From Neorhizobium sp. UBA3556 (lineage in GTDB: Bacteria; Pseudomonadota; Alphaproteobacteria; Rhizobiales; Rhizobiaceae): a stretch of 64,000 nt of DNA. The notes beneath the pieces are model-generated. The model was not told where the DNA came from and searched no databases. It saw nothing but the letters and a program-made list of their open reading frames with translations. The DNA lies in the NCBI GenBank assembly GCA_002376235.1, contig DFNX01000016.1, forward strand, positions 1,116,001 to 1,180,000, in the 5' to 3' direction. Made by a program: the position numbers and the translations under genes. Positions 53,567 through 62,523 of the stretch are shown piece after piece. Position 1 is the first letter of the stretch, and every line of letters begins with the position of its first letter.

Positions 53567-55540
53567 ATGACTTCTCGCGAACAAAACGACCGGATGGCAA
53601 ATGCGATCCGTTTCCTTTCGATGGATGCCGTCGAAAAGGCGAATTCCGGCCACCCAGGCATGCCGATGGGCATGGCCGACGTTGCAACCGTCCTGTTTTC
53701 CAAATACCTGAAATTCGACCCGACGAAACCGCATTGGCCGGACCGTGACCGTTTCGTCCTGTCGGCCGGCCACGGCTCGATGCTGCTTTATTCGCTCCTG
53801 TATTTGACCGGTTATGAAGACATGACCGTCGAGGACCTGAAGCAGTTCCGCCAGCTCGGCTCCAAGACTGCCGGCCACCCGGAATATGGCCACGCAACGG
53901 GCATCGAAACCACCACCGGCCCGCTCGGCCAGGGTATTGCCAATGCCGTCGGCATGGCGATCGCAGAACGCAAGCTGCGCGACGAATTCGGCGCCGACCT
54001 GCAGGATCACTACACTTATGTGATCAACGGCGACGGTTGCCTGATGGAAGGCATCTCCCACGAAGCTATCGCGCTTGCCGGTCACCTGAAGCTGAACAAG
54101 CTCGTTCTCTTCTGGGACGACAACTCGATCACCATCGACGGCGCCGTCTCGCTGTCGGATTCGACCGACCAGATCGCCCGTTTCAAGGCGGTTCACTGGC
54201 ACACGATCCAGATCGACGGCCACGACCAGGCAGCAATTGCAGCCGCAATCGAAGAAGCCCACAAGTCCGATAAGCCGACCTTCATCGCCTGCAAGACGAC
54301 GATCGGCTTCGGTGCTCCGAACAAGGCCGGAAGCCACAAGGTTCACGGCTCGCCGCTTGGCGCGGAAGAAATCGCCGCAACCCGCAAGGCGCTGAATTGG
54401 GAATACGAACCCTTCGTCATCCCCAACGACGTTCTCTCCGAATGGCGCGCCGCCGGCACCCGCTCGGTCGATGCCGTCAAGGCTTGGGAAGGCCGCCTCA
54501 AAAAGTCCGCCAAAAAGGCCGAGTTCGACCGCCGTTTCGCCGGTGACCTGCCGGCAGGCTTCGACGCCGCAATCAGCGACTACAAGAAGAAGCTCGCCGA
54601 AACCAAGCCGACGATCGCAACCCGCAAGGCGTCTGAAGATGCGCTCGAAGTCATCAACGGCTTCCTGCCCGAAACGCTCGGCGGCTCCGCCGACCTGACG
54701 CCCTCAAACAACACCAAGACCAGCCAGATGATCTCCGTCACGCCGACGGACTTCTCCGGTCGCTACATGCACTGGGGCATCCGCGAACACGGCATGGCAT
54801 CTGCCATGAATGGTATCGCGCTGCATGGCGGTCTGATCCCTTACGGCGGCGGCTTCATGATCTTCTCGGATTATTGCCGCCCGCCGATCCGCCTGGCATC
54901 CCTGATGGGCATCCGCGTCATCCACGTCCTGACGCATGACTCGATCGGCGTCGGTGAAGACGGCCCGACCCACCAGCCGGTCGAGCAGATGGCAAGCTTG
55001 CGCGCCATCCCGAACCTGATGATGTTCCGCCCTGCCGATGCCGTCGAAACTGCCGAATGCTGGCAGATCGCCGTCTCGACCAAGGATCGTCCGTCGGGCC
55101 TCGCGCTCACCCGCCAGAATCTGACCACCGTTCGCACCGAATATTCGGAAGAAAACCGTTCGGCCAAGGGCGCTTACACGCTCTCCGGCAATGCTGATGC
55201 CAAGGTCACGATCTTCGCATCCGGCTCGGAAGTCGAACTCGCTGTTGCGGCTGCAAAGACGCTCGGTGAAAAGGGCACGACCGTTCGCGTCGTCTCGGTT
55301 CCCTCGACCGAACTCTTCTTCGAACAGCCGGATGCCTATCGCGCCGAAATCATCGGCAAGTCTGCGGTCAAGATCGCCGTCGAAGCCGGCGTTCGCGAAG
55401 GCTGGGATGCGTTCATCGGTCCGGAAGGCACGTTCGTTGGCATGAAGGGCTTTGGCGCTTCCGGCCCGGCAAAGGACGTCTTCAAACACTTCGGCATCAC
55501 GGCTGACGCAGTCGTCGCTGCCGCCGAAGCAAAAATTTAA
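53567..55540 (+). CDS. tkt: transketolase
   Basis: A 657-residue TPP enzyme of the pentose phosphate pathway. The TPP/Mg motif is GDGCLMEGISHEAIALAGHL near residue 153, ending with the DDNSIT metal ligands; the second half has the pyrimidine domain (MHWGIREHGMASAMNG near 402) and DSIGVGEDGPTHQPVEQ near 461. ATG 53567 is preceded by AGTGGATTAGCC with no canonical SD; the same 12 bases precede pgk. It is followed after 82 bases by gap. Confidence 0.95.
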   Translation: MTSREQNDRMANAIRFLSMDAVEKANSGHPGMPMGMADVATVLFSKYLKFDPTKPHWPDRDRFVLSAGHGSMLLYSLLYLTGYEDMTVEDLKQFRQLGSKTAGHPEYGHATGIETTTGPLGQGIANAVGMAIAERKLRDEFGADLQDHYTYVINGDGCLMEGISHEAIALAGHLKLNKLVLFWDDNSITIDGAVSLSDSTDQIARFKAVHWHTIQIDGHDQAAIAAAIEEAHKSDKPTFIACKTTIGFGAPNKAGSHKVHGSPLGAEEIAATRKALNWEYEPFVIPNDVLSEWRAAGTRSVDAVKAWEGRLKKSAKKAEFDRRFAGDLPAGFDAAISDYKKKLAETKPTIATRKASEDALEVINGFLPETLGGSADLTPSNNTKTSQMISVTPTDFSGRYMHWGIREHGMASAMNGIALHGGLIPYGGGFMIFSDYCRPPIRLASLMGIRVIHVLTHDSIGVGEDGPTHQPVEQMASLRAIPNLMMFRPADAVETAECWQIAVSTKDRPSGLALTRQNLTTVRTEYSEENRSAKGAYTLSGNADAKVTIFASGSEVELAVAAAKTLGEKGTTVRVVSVPSTELFFEQPDAYRAEIIGKSAVKIAVEAGVREGWDAFIGPEGTFVGMKGFGASGPAKDVFKHFGITADAVVAAAEAKI

Positions 55541-55547
55541 TGCTACC

Positions 55548-55575
55548 GACTGCCCTAGATCAAAGTAGGGCAGTC
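55548..55575 (+). promoter_or_regulatory. 10-bp hairpin between tkt and gap
   Basis: GACTGCCCTA (55548-55557) and TAGGGCAGTC (55566-55575) pair perfectly with an 8-base loop. No T run follows, so it is more likely a processing, stability or attenuation element than a simple terminator. Confidence 0.45.
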
Positions 55576-55622
55576 CAAACCCGCGTTAAAACGTAGCCCC
55601 ATTATCAGGGAGTAAAGCTCAT

Positions 55623-56633
55623 ATGACTGTAAAGGTTGCCATCAACGGCTTCGGCCGTATCGGCCGCAACGTCCTCCGCGCCATCGTCGAATCGGGTCGT
55701 ACCGATATCGAAGTCGTTGCCATCAACGACCTTGGCCCGGTTGAAACCAACGCCCACCTGCTTCGCTACGATTCGATCCACGGCAAATTCCCGGCTAACG
55801 TGAAGGTCGACGGCGACACCATCACCGTTGGCGGCGGCAAGCCGATCAAGGTTACCGCCATCAAGGATCCGGCAACCCTGCCGCACAAGGAACTCGGCGT
55901 CGACATCGCGCTGGAATGCACCGGCATCTTCACGTCGCGTGAAAAGGCTGCGGCCCACCTGACGGCTGGCGCAAAGCGCGTTATCGTTTCGGCTCCGTCC
56001 GACGGCGCAGATCTGACCGTCGTCTTCGGCGTCAATGATGACCAGTTGACCAAGGAACACTTGGTCATCTCCAACGCCTCCTGCACCACGAACTGCTTGG
56101 TTCCGGTCGTCAAGGCTCTGGATGATGCTGTCGGCATCGACCACGGCTTCATGACCACGATCCACTCCTACACGGGTGACCAGCCGACGCTCGACACCAT
56201 GCACAAGGACCTGTACCGCGCCCGCGCCGCAGCCCTGTCCATGATCCCGACCTCGACCGGCGCCGCAAAGGCTGTCGGCCTGGTTCTGCCGCACTTGAAG
56301 GGCCGCCTCGACGGCACCTCGATCCGCGTGCCGACCCCGAACGTCTCGGTCGTCGACTTCAAGTTCGTCGCCAAGAAGAACACCACGGTTGCCGAAATCA
56401 ACGAAGCCATCAAGGCTGCCGCAAACGGCAAGCTGAAGGGCATCCTCGGCTACACCGAAGAGCCGCTGGTTTCCCGCGACTTCAACCACGACAGCCATTC
56501 CTCGATCTTCGCGATCGACCAGACCAAGGTGCTCGAAGGCAACTTCGTCCGCGTCCTGTCCTGGTACGACAACGAATGGGGCTTCTCCAACCGCATGGCC
56601 GACACCTCGGTCGCGCTGGCAAAGCTCATCTGA
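55623..56633 (+). CDS. gap: glyceraldehyde-3-phosphate dehydrogenase, type I
   Basis: A 336-residue glycolytic dehydrogenase. NAD-binding INGFGRIGRNVLRAI at 7-21, Asp36 in AINDLG indicating NAD preference, catalytic Cys154 in SNASCTTNCLVP and the His partner near 181 in MTTIHSYTGDQ; C-terminal SWYDNEWGFSNRM. The ATG follows AGGGAG. It is 82 bases after tkt, with a hairpin between, and ends at a strong terminator. Confidence 0.96.
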   Translation: MTVKVAINGFGRIGRNVLRAIVESGRTDIEVVAINDLGPVETNAHLLRYDSIHGKFPANVKVDGDTITVGGGKPIKVTAIKDPATLPHKELGVDIALECTGIFTSREKAAAHLTAGAKRVIVSAPSDGADLTVVFGVNDDQLTKEHLVISNASCTTNCLVPVVKALDDAVGIDHGFMTTIHSYTGDQPTLDTMHKDLYRARAAALSMIPTSTGAAKAVGLVLPHLKGRLDGTSIRVPTPNVSVVDFKFVAKKNTTVAEINEAIKAAANGKLKGILGYTEEPLVSRDFNHDSHSSIFAIDQTKVLEGNFVRVLSWYDNEWGFSNRMADTSVALAKLI

Positions 56634-56653
56634 TCGAGCCACATCGAATGACG

Positions 56654-56682
56654 AAAGGGGCGCCACCAGCGCCCCTTTTTTG
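56654..56682 (+). terminator. terminator of gap
   Basis: AAAGGGGCGC-CACCA-GCGCCCCTTT stem with T6 tail, 20 bases after the stop. Confidence 0.9.
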
Positions 56683-56687
56683 TTGTT

Positions 56688-57128
56688 TCAGAAACAGGTT
56701 GCGGCAGCGGCCCTCACCCGCACCCCGTCGTAAGCATTCGACGCGATGCCGCTGCACAGATCAAACCACTCGCAGCCACGACAGGCTTGTCGCGTCACGC
56801 CTTCGGCAAACGCCTTGCGCATCCGCGCCAGCAGGGCCGGATGCAATTCGATGCGCGCACCTGCCGATATTTCCATGCCCAGCAGATCACCGACGTCGTA
56901 GGCCGCCTGCGCATCGCGCGCCCGCACACTGTCACGAAAACAGTGCCGATCGGGTTCGCAGAGCAACGGCGCACAGACATCGTCCGGGCCGTCGACGATC
57001 AGCACACCCTCGCCCTGCGAAAGCCTGAGCGCGATACGATCGTAATTGGCGACAAAGGCCGGCGTGTATCCCTTGCCCACATAGGTGATCAGGCAAAGGA
57101 GATGATGCGGCCTCAGCCGAACCGTCAT
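56688..57128 (-). CDS. DUF1284 domain protein
   Basis: A 146-residue Cys-rich protein of the DUF1284 family: MTVRLRPHHLLCLITYVGKG at residues 1-20, then ...CAPLLCEPDRHCF and a C-terminal CRGCEWFDLC set, suggesting a metal or iron-sulfur site. Function unknown. Its ATG overlaps the bioY stop (ATGA), so it is translated with the biotin transporter gene and shares its BioR-controlled promoter. Confidence 0.82.
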   Translation of the reverse strand: MTVRLRPHHLLCLITYVGKGYTPAFVANYDRIALRLSQGEGVLIVDGPDDVCAPLLCEPDRHCFRDSVRARDAQAAYDVGDLLGMEISAGARIELHPALLARMRKAFAEGVTRQACRGCEWFDLCSGIASNAYDGVRVRAAAATCF

Positions 57129-57715
57129 ACGGCAGGCCTCGCCTTGCCGCGTGCAAGCAGACGAAGCAGAGCGGCACCAAGCGCGGATTTCAGCGCGGCT
57201 CCGACAAGGAAGGGCAGTACACCAAGCAGAAAAGCCTTCTCCGCACCGACCATGATGCCTAGCACGACGCCTCCGATAACAAGGCAAAGAAGATTGGCAA
57301 GCACCATCGACACAAATGCCCGAACCGGACGATGACCGTTCCAGCCTTTCTCGGCCAGAAAACCGGTCAAAGCCGCGACAATTGGAAAGGACAAGAGATA
57401 ACCGGCCGTAGGCCCGACGAAAACATGAAGCCCACCGGCGCCATTCGCCAGAACCGGCATGCCCAACGCAGCCTCGGCAAGCCAAGCGACAACCGTAAAC
57501 GCACCCAGGCGCCAGCCGTAAAGCGCACCGATCATCGTCACAGCCAGGGTCTGCATGGTGATCGGCACGGGGATCATCGGCACCGAGACATAGGACGAGG
57601 CAGCGAGGATACCCGTGCCGAGTATGACGGCCAGACCGCGCAGGACGAGCGGGGCATTCTGCAGGTCAAGGGGACTGAAGGCAGCCTTGGCAGTGCGAGT
57701 GGAAGCGTAGTTCAT
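57125..57715 (-). CDS. bioY: biotin transporter BioY
   Basis: A 196-residue membrane protein with about six helices and the BioY signature: VPMIPVPITMQTLAVTMIGA near residues 45-64 and GAGGLHVFVGPTAGYLLSFP near 92-111. BioY is the S-component of an ECF transporter and can import biotin alone. No bioM or bioN lies in the window. A BioR box (57729-57738) lies 14 bases upstream of the ATG. The gene leads into the DUF1284 gene. Confidence 0.93.
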   Translation of the reverse strand: MNYASTRTAKAAFSPLDLQNAPLVLRGLAVILGTGILAASSYVSVPMIPVPITMQTLAVTMIGALYGWRLGAFTVVAWLAEAALGMPVLANGAGGLHVFVGPTAGYLLSFPIVAALTGFLAEKGWNGHRPVRAFVSMVLANLLCLVIGGVVLGIMVGAEKAFLLGVLPFLVGAALKSALGAALLRLLARGKARPAV

Positions 57716-57728
57716 GTGGATCTCCGGA

Positions 57729-57738
57729 TTATAGATAA
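57729..57738. promoter_or_regulatory. BioR box upstream of bioY
   Basis: TTATAGATAA is an exact match to the known alphaproteobacterial BioR operator TTATMKATAA. A degenerate second copy (CTATAGATTC on the minus strand, 57745-57754) lies beside it. Confidence 0.85.
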
Positions 57739-57834
57739 TTTTAAGAATCTATAGCTAATGAGTCCACAGGGCAGGAAAATTGACAAGCCATGAAATTCAC
57801 GGCCAGCAAAACGCCTTGAAATTGCGAAGAAATT

Positions 57835-58464
57835 TTAGCTTTTTCGGGGGCTAGGCCCCACCCACTGCACATGCCGCGCAAGCACCGAGGCCGCCTGATC
57901 CACATCCCCGGCCCTTAGCGCGGAGAGAATGGCGCGATGATCCCGGTCCGTTGGCGCCTCCCACTCCGCCCGCCATCCGGAAAACAGCAATCGGGAACCG
58001 ACCACCTGCAGGTCATCAATGGATTTCAACAGGCGCGGCATGCCGCAAGGGCTGAGGATCAAGCGATGAAAACCTCGGTTTGCCTCATCCCACGCCTGTA
58101 CATCGACAGCTTTTTCGCCGGCATGGTTCGCAGCCTCGGCTGCATCAAGGATCGCCCTCGTCAGATGTGGCGCGGCATGTCGCAAAGCCAGCACCTCCAG
58201 CGCGGCGCGCATTTCGGCAACCTCTTTCACCTCGGCGAGACTGAAGCCCGCGACCCTCACCCCCCGGCGCGGCTCGCTGACGACCAGTCCCTGCGCCTCC
58301 AGCCGTCGAAACGCCTCACGCACCGGCACATGGCTGGCGCCGAACTCTTCTGCAATATGATCCTGCCTGAGCCTCGCCCCGGCGGCGATCACGCCGGTCA
58401 CGATACGCTCGGCAAGTTCTCGACTGATACGGGAGGCAATCGTGTCTGATTTGGCTGTCGTCAT
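57835..58464 (-). CDS. bioR: GntR-family biotin regulator BioR
   Basis: A 209-residue FadR-subfamily regulator: N-terminal winged helix (ISRELAERIVTGVIAAGARL, then HIAEEFGASHVPVREAFRRL near residues 35-55) and an FCD effector domain from ~85. The neighbouring bioY and two exact TTATAGATAA boxes, one in its own leader, identify it as BioR, which represses biotin genes when biotinoyl-AMP is present. The box ends 4 bases before the ATG, so BioR would also block its own expression. Confidence 0.88.
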   Translation of the reverse strand: MTTAKSDTIASRISRELAERIVTGVIAAGARLRQDHIAEEFGASHVPVREAFRRLEAQGLVVSEPRRGVRVAGFSLAEVKEVAEMRAALEVLALRHAAPHLTRAILDAAEAANHAGEKAVDVQAWDEANRGFHRLILSPCGMPRLLKSIDDLQVVGSRLLFSGWRAEWEAPTDRDHRAILSALRAGDVDQAASVLARHVQWVGPSPRKS

Positions 58465-58467
58465 GAA

Positions 58468-58477
58468 TTATAGATAA
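58468..58477. promoter_or_regulatory. BioR box in the bioR leader (autoregulation)
   Basis: An exact TTATAGATAA, 4 bases before the bioR ATG, in the place of the ribosome site; a strong case for autorepression. Confidence 0.8.
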
Positions 58478-58575
58478 TTGATGGCGAAGCAGCCGTCGAG
58501 CGCCCAAGACCAAGATAGAGGGGCGATCACGGCCAGCCCAGCATCTGCTATTCTGCGCGACCGAACTCCGCCTCC

Positions 58576-58601
58576 GATCCGGCCGCCTCCACGGCCGGAT
58601 C
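58576..58601. repeat. 10-bp GC-rich palindrome after the PL22 gene
   Basis: GATCCGGCCG and CGGCCGGATC pair perfectly around a 6-base loop, 20 bases past the lyase stop. There is no T run; it may be a Rho-dependent or processing hairpin. Confidence 0.5.
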
Positions 58602-58620
58602 TCAGGGCATCTGCTGCCAA

Positions 58621-59958
58621 TCAAGCGGACGTCATGTCCACAGCATAGGTGTGGATCGGCCCATGCATGTTCGACCGGAACACCAGCCAGCGACTGTCCG
58701 GCGAGAACTGGATGTTCGGTTCCACGCGGTAATCGTGCTTGCGCAGATCTGCTATACGCTTGGGATGCAGCACGGCCGGGCGGACCAGATCCTTGGCATC
58801 GGGCGCTGACACACCCAGATCGTCGATGATCTCTTCCTCATAAAGATAGAGCCATTTACCGTCCTTGGCGCGGGCGACCATCGTCTCGTCGCCGCCGTCA
58901 CCGGCGAGCAGCTTGCCGTCACGCGAGACCTGGAAATGCACCGACCATGCATCGCGCTCCATATGCCGCCAGATGCGGCTTCCGGTCGCCATGTCATAGC
59001 TGGCCAGCCAAAAGTCCTCCCCGCGCGGCGTCTGCAAATCGTACCAGATCGTGCCCCCGTCATAGGAGAAGAACTCGTGCCCGGCGATTTCCATGTTCAT
59101 CGAGCGCTTGTGGACACGCTGCGGCTCACCGCCATCCGTTCTCGCGGACCAAATGCGGTCGACGCCGTGCCACGGACCCTCATGGCAATACATGATCTGT
59201 TTCGGGTCTGCCGGCGAGAACTGCACGTGATTGAGCCAGTCGGTCGATCCCGTCACCACCTTGCGGTCGCCGCCCTGCATGTTGAGCGTGAAGATCTCCA
59301 TTGGGATACGCTGGTTCAGCCGTTCGGCAAGGCGCACTTCCTTGGCAGCCTGGAAGGAGAGCGGCTTTCCGTCGGGACCAACCGCATTGTAACCGCCATC
59401 CGTGTTGGCGACCTTCGGGCCAGGCTGCAGCTCGTATTCACGTTCAGCCCATGTGCCGAGCAGCAACGTGTCGTCAGAGTTCACCGAATAGATCTGGCCG
59501 TTCACGCCGGTGGCGATCTCGGTAACCTTGCCATCGGGAATGGTCACGGAAATATAGTCGCGACCACTTTTATCTCCCTTGGGCTTCAGGCGTTCGGCGT
59601 AGAGGATCGGTTTTGTACGCGAGACCATCAGCACCTTGAACTGGCCAGTGACCAGGGGCTGAACTGCCATGCTGGTGAAATCCACCAGCGAGAGGCCTTC
59701 CGGCCGTTCGAAAACCATCCATCGCCCATCGGCGGTGAACGCATTGTCATGGAAATAGAGTGAGCGGGAATTATCCTCGCGTGACAGGCGCACGATACGA
59801 TAGCCGGTCTCCGGATCTTTCCATTCGGTCGGAATACCCGATGCCTCAGCATGTGCCTGCCGAAGCACGGCGGGTGCCGCCATCGCGCCAATCGCGGTTA
59901 CAGCCCCTAGCCCGATCAATTGCCGTTTGTTCAATTCGATAAAATAACGTCTGGTCAC
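58621..59958 (-). CDS. oligogalacturonate lyase, polysaccharide lyase family 22
   Basis: A 445-residue secreted beta-propeller lyase that splits short pectin oligomers. The N-terminus TRRYFIELNK with a following hydrophobic stretch (LIGLGAVTAIGAMAAPAVL) looks like a Tat signal. PL22 hallmarks are IMYCHEGPWHGVDRIWSART near 260-279, EIAGHEFFSYDGGTIWYD near 300 and PNIQFSPDSRWLVFRSNMHG near the end, containing the His ligands of the Mn site. The GTG at 59958 follows GGAGGATTAGT. No other pectin genes are nearby. This points to use of plant cell-wall fragments. Confidence 0.85.
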   Translation of the reverse strand: MTRRYFIELNKRQLIGLGAVTAIGAMAAPAVLRQAHAEASGIPTEWKDPETGYRIVRLSREDNSRSLYFHDNAFTADGRWMVFERPEGLSLVDFTSMAVQPLVTGQFKVLMVSRTKPILYAERLKPKGDKSGRDYISVTIPDGKVTEIATGVNGQIYSVNSDDTLLLGTWAEREYELQPGPKVANTDGGYNAVGPDGKPLSFQAAKEVRLAERLNQRIPMEIFTLNMQGGDRKVVTGSTDWLNHVQFSPADPKQIMYCHEGPWHGVDRIWSARTDGGEPQRVHKRSMNMEIAGHEFFSYDGGTIWYDLQTPRGEDFWLASYDMATGSRIWRHMERDAWSVHFQVSRDGKLLAGDGGDETMVARAKDGKWLYLYEEEIIDDLGVSAPDAKDLVRPAVLHPKRIADLRKHDYRVEPNIQFSPDSRWLVFRSNMHGPIHTYAVDMTSA

Positions 59959-60563
59959 ACTAATCCTCCAATCAATGATTTGCTGCCTCCGCAGCAAACT
60001 GGAAAATAGGGCGCCAGTTTTTGAATGTCCTTGGAATCCGTCAAGCCGTTACATTTCCGGCCGGAAAGACCTTTCGACACGACACTTTCCATCGCCACCA
60101 CATGGAAAAAATGGGCATGCTCACGCCAAAAACACGAGCATTTTCAATACGCAATGGCGTCCATCATCCCCACCCCGTTCTTTCACGCCTACAATTCCCC
60201 CGCTTCCGTCGCAGGAGTGTTTCGCGAGGCGAGAAGATCACCCGCAGGGACCGGAAGCCCCGAGAAAACGCCGAAGGCCACGCGAATGGGAGCCATTTCA
60301 ACTACCCCATTGAGGTTCCGCATTCGTGTGGGCTCTCCGATTTTTGAAAAGCTCGAAAGCACCAAGGGATGAGGCCGTCTTTTTTCCGCCCTGCCCTTCT
60401 CTTGCCGGATTTGTTCATGCCTATTGAGGCAAGTGACGATTCGCTCCGGCCGGCGCCGGATCTGCCCCCGTTCTGACACACGACCAGCGAGCTTGAAACA
60501 GTTTCGCGACGCCCCGTGCTGCCCGAACTGAGAGCAAAGCGGCAAACGAAGAGGTCGGAGCCT
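59959..60563. other. 605-bp intergenic region between the PL22 lyase and the antiporter
   Basis: It carries the promoters of the two divergent genes. Several overlapping plus-strand frames (60021-60372) cover it, but they lack ribosome sites and have no recognisable protein character. I see no RNA structure that I can name. Confidence 0.45.
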
Positions 60564-62387
60564 TTGGAGGCGTTTTATATCGTATTGTTGATCGGCACGC
60601 TTCTGGTGCTGGTTTCCGCCTTCTCAAGCCTTCTCGCCTTCCGCTTCGGCGCACCGCTGCTTCTCGTTTTTCTGTCGATCGGCCTTCTCGCCGGCGTCGA
60701 TGGCCTTGGCATCCAGTTTTCCAACTACCCCTTCACGTTCATGCTGGGGTCTCTGGCCTTGGCCGTCATCCTGTTCGATTCCGGCTTCATCACCCCGATC
60801 CACTCCTTCAAGATCGCAGCCGTTCCGGCAATCACGCTGGCAACGGTCGGCGTCCTGCTGACCGCCAGCATTTTCGCCTTTGCCGCAGCGTTTTTTCTGA
60901 ACCTCGGCTGGCTGGAAGGGCTGCTGCTGGGCTCGATCGTCGCGTCTACCGATGCGGCCGCCGTCTTCTTCCTGTTGCGCATCGGCGGCATCAACATCCG
61001 TGACAAGGTGCGCTCCACACTTGAAGTCGAATCCGGCACCAACGATCCGATGGCGATTTTCCTCACCATCGCGATTGCCGAACTGATAGGCACCGGCCAG
61101 CGCCTCTCCGGCATTGACCTGCATTTCTTCCTCACCTTCTTCGAGGAAATGGGGCTTGGCCTCGTCTTCGGCCTGCTCGGCGGCATGATGATCGTCGCGA
61201 TCCTCAACCGCTTCACCTCGGACCGTGGCCTCGCCCCGATCTTTGTCCTGACCCTGGCCTTGCTCGTCTTCGCTTTCACCGGCGCCATGGGCGGCAGCGG
61301 CTTCCTCGCCGTTTATGTGGCCGGCATGTATGCCGGAAATCGCAAGATCTACGCCAAGCAGCAGATCATGCGTTTCAACGAGGGGCTTACCTGGCTTGCT
61401 CAGATCATCATGTTCCTCGTTCTCGGCTTGCTCGCCACACCATCCCAATTCCCGGCGATCCTCCTTCCGGCGATCGGCTTGGCCCTGTTCCTCATCTTCG
61501 TCGCCCGCCCCATCGCGGTCTGGCTAAGCCTGTTGCCATTCGATTTCACCCAGCAGGAAATCGGCTTCGTCGCCTGGGTCGGCCTGCGCGGCGCCGTCTC
61601 CATCCTGCTTGCGATAATGCCGCTCTTGAGCGGCGTCGAGAATGGCGAACTCTTCTTCAATGTCGCCTTCATCATCGTCCTCGTATCGCTCTGCCTGCAG
61701 GGCTGGACGATTAAGCCGGTGGCGACCAAACTTGGTCTCATCATTCCGCCCCGCATGGGCGCGGTCGACAAGATCGAGTTGGATCTGCCGGGTGCCGCCC
61801 AGCACGAACTGATCTCCTATAAGGTTATCAAGGACAGCCCGATCATGCGCGGCGAGCGAATTCCCCGCTGGGCCATGCCTTCACTCGTCATCCGCGATGC
61901 AAAGAGCATGCGGTATCAATATGCTGGACGTTTGCGGGAAGGCGATCAGGTCTATCTCTTCGTCGCCCCGACTTATACCAAGCTGCTCGACCGCCTGTTT
62001 GCGGCGCGCGCGCCGGTGGATGATAATGACGAGGAATTCTTCGGCGCCTTCGCCATTTCGCCAGCCCGCCCAGCAAAAGAACTCGATGCCGCCTATGGTC
62101 CGGGCCTCATCACCTCTGCTGAACAGAGCCTGACAGTTGGCGAACTTCTGATCGCGCGCCTCGGCGGCAAGGCTGAATATGCCGACCGCATGCGCTTCGG
62201 CTCGATCATCCTGATCGTCCGGGAAGTCGATGAGTTGAACCACATCCGTTCCATCGGTGTGTCGCTGGAACCGGTCGAACCGACCACCAACCTGCCGATC
62301 TTCATCAACATGCGCGAAATCGCCCATCGCGTGCGTGACCGCATCCGCAAATATCGCGGCAAGCCTGTGCCCACTCAAAGGCAATAG
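60564..62387 (+). CDS. potassium/proton antiporter (NhaP2/CvrA type)
   Basis: A ~607-residue CPA1 antiporter. About 12-13 helices span 1-400 (first: FYIVLLIGTLLVLVSAFSSL), with STDAAAVFFLL near 132 and ESGTNDPMAIFLTIAIAELI near 158 holding the transport Asp residues, and VGLRGAVSILLAIMP near 340. The C-terminal half has a TrkA-C domain and a CorC_HlyC-like domain, as in NhaP2, which exports K+. The TTG at 60564 follows AGAGG; the GTG at 60516 would add 16 residues of polar sequence. Confidence 0.88.
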   Translation: MEAFYIVLLIGTLLVLVSAFSSLLAFRFGAPLLLVFLSIGLLAGVDGLGIQFSNYPFTFMLGSLALAVILFDSGFITPIHSFKIAAVPAITLATVGVLLTASIFAFAAAFFLNLGWLEGLLLGSIVASTDAAAVFFLLRIGGINIRDKVRSTLEVESGTNDPMAIFLTIAIAELIGTGQRLSGIDLHFFLTFFEEMGLGLVFGLLGGMMIVAILNRFTSDRGLAPIFVLTLALLVFAFTGAMGGSGFLAVYVAGMYAGNRKIYAKQQIMRFNEGLTWLAQIIMFLVLGLLATPSQFPAILLPAIGLALFLIFVARPIAVWLSLLPFDFTQQEIGFVAWVGLRGAVSILLAIMPLLSGVENGELFFNVAFIIVLVSLCLQGWTIKPVATKLGLIIPPRMGAVDKIELDLPGAAQHELISYKVIKDSPIMRGERIPRWAMPSLVIRDAKSMRYQYAGRLREGDQVYLFVAPTYTKLLDRLFAARAPVDDNDEEFFGAFAISPARPAKELDAAYGPGLITSAEQSLTVGELLIARLGGKAEYADRMRFGSIILIVREVDELNHIRSIGVSLEPVEPTTNLPIFINMREIAHRVRDRIRKYRGKPVPTQRQ

Positions 62388-62523
62388 GCTATATTTGAGA
62401 GACCGCTGCGGCTCTTGGCGCCCTTGCGTCGGGCTGCAACCATAGTATGGTCCGCCCAGTTTCAGCGGCCGGGCGCTCAAGGGCGCTCGGTCCTATTTCA
62501 GCACTCAAGGAGTGGATTAGCCC

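Noticed and set aside
60021..60372. Overlapping plus-strand frames of 108-115 codons in the PL22-antiporter gap
   Set aside because: No ribosome site, several overlapping frames equally open, and no protein-like hydrophobic pattern.
62473..62490. Direct repeat GGGCGCTC-AA-GGGCGCTC upstream of pgk
   Set aside because: Short, two copies only, in GC-rich leader; likely chance.
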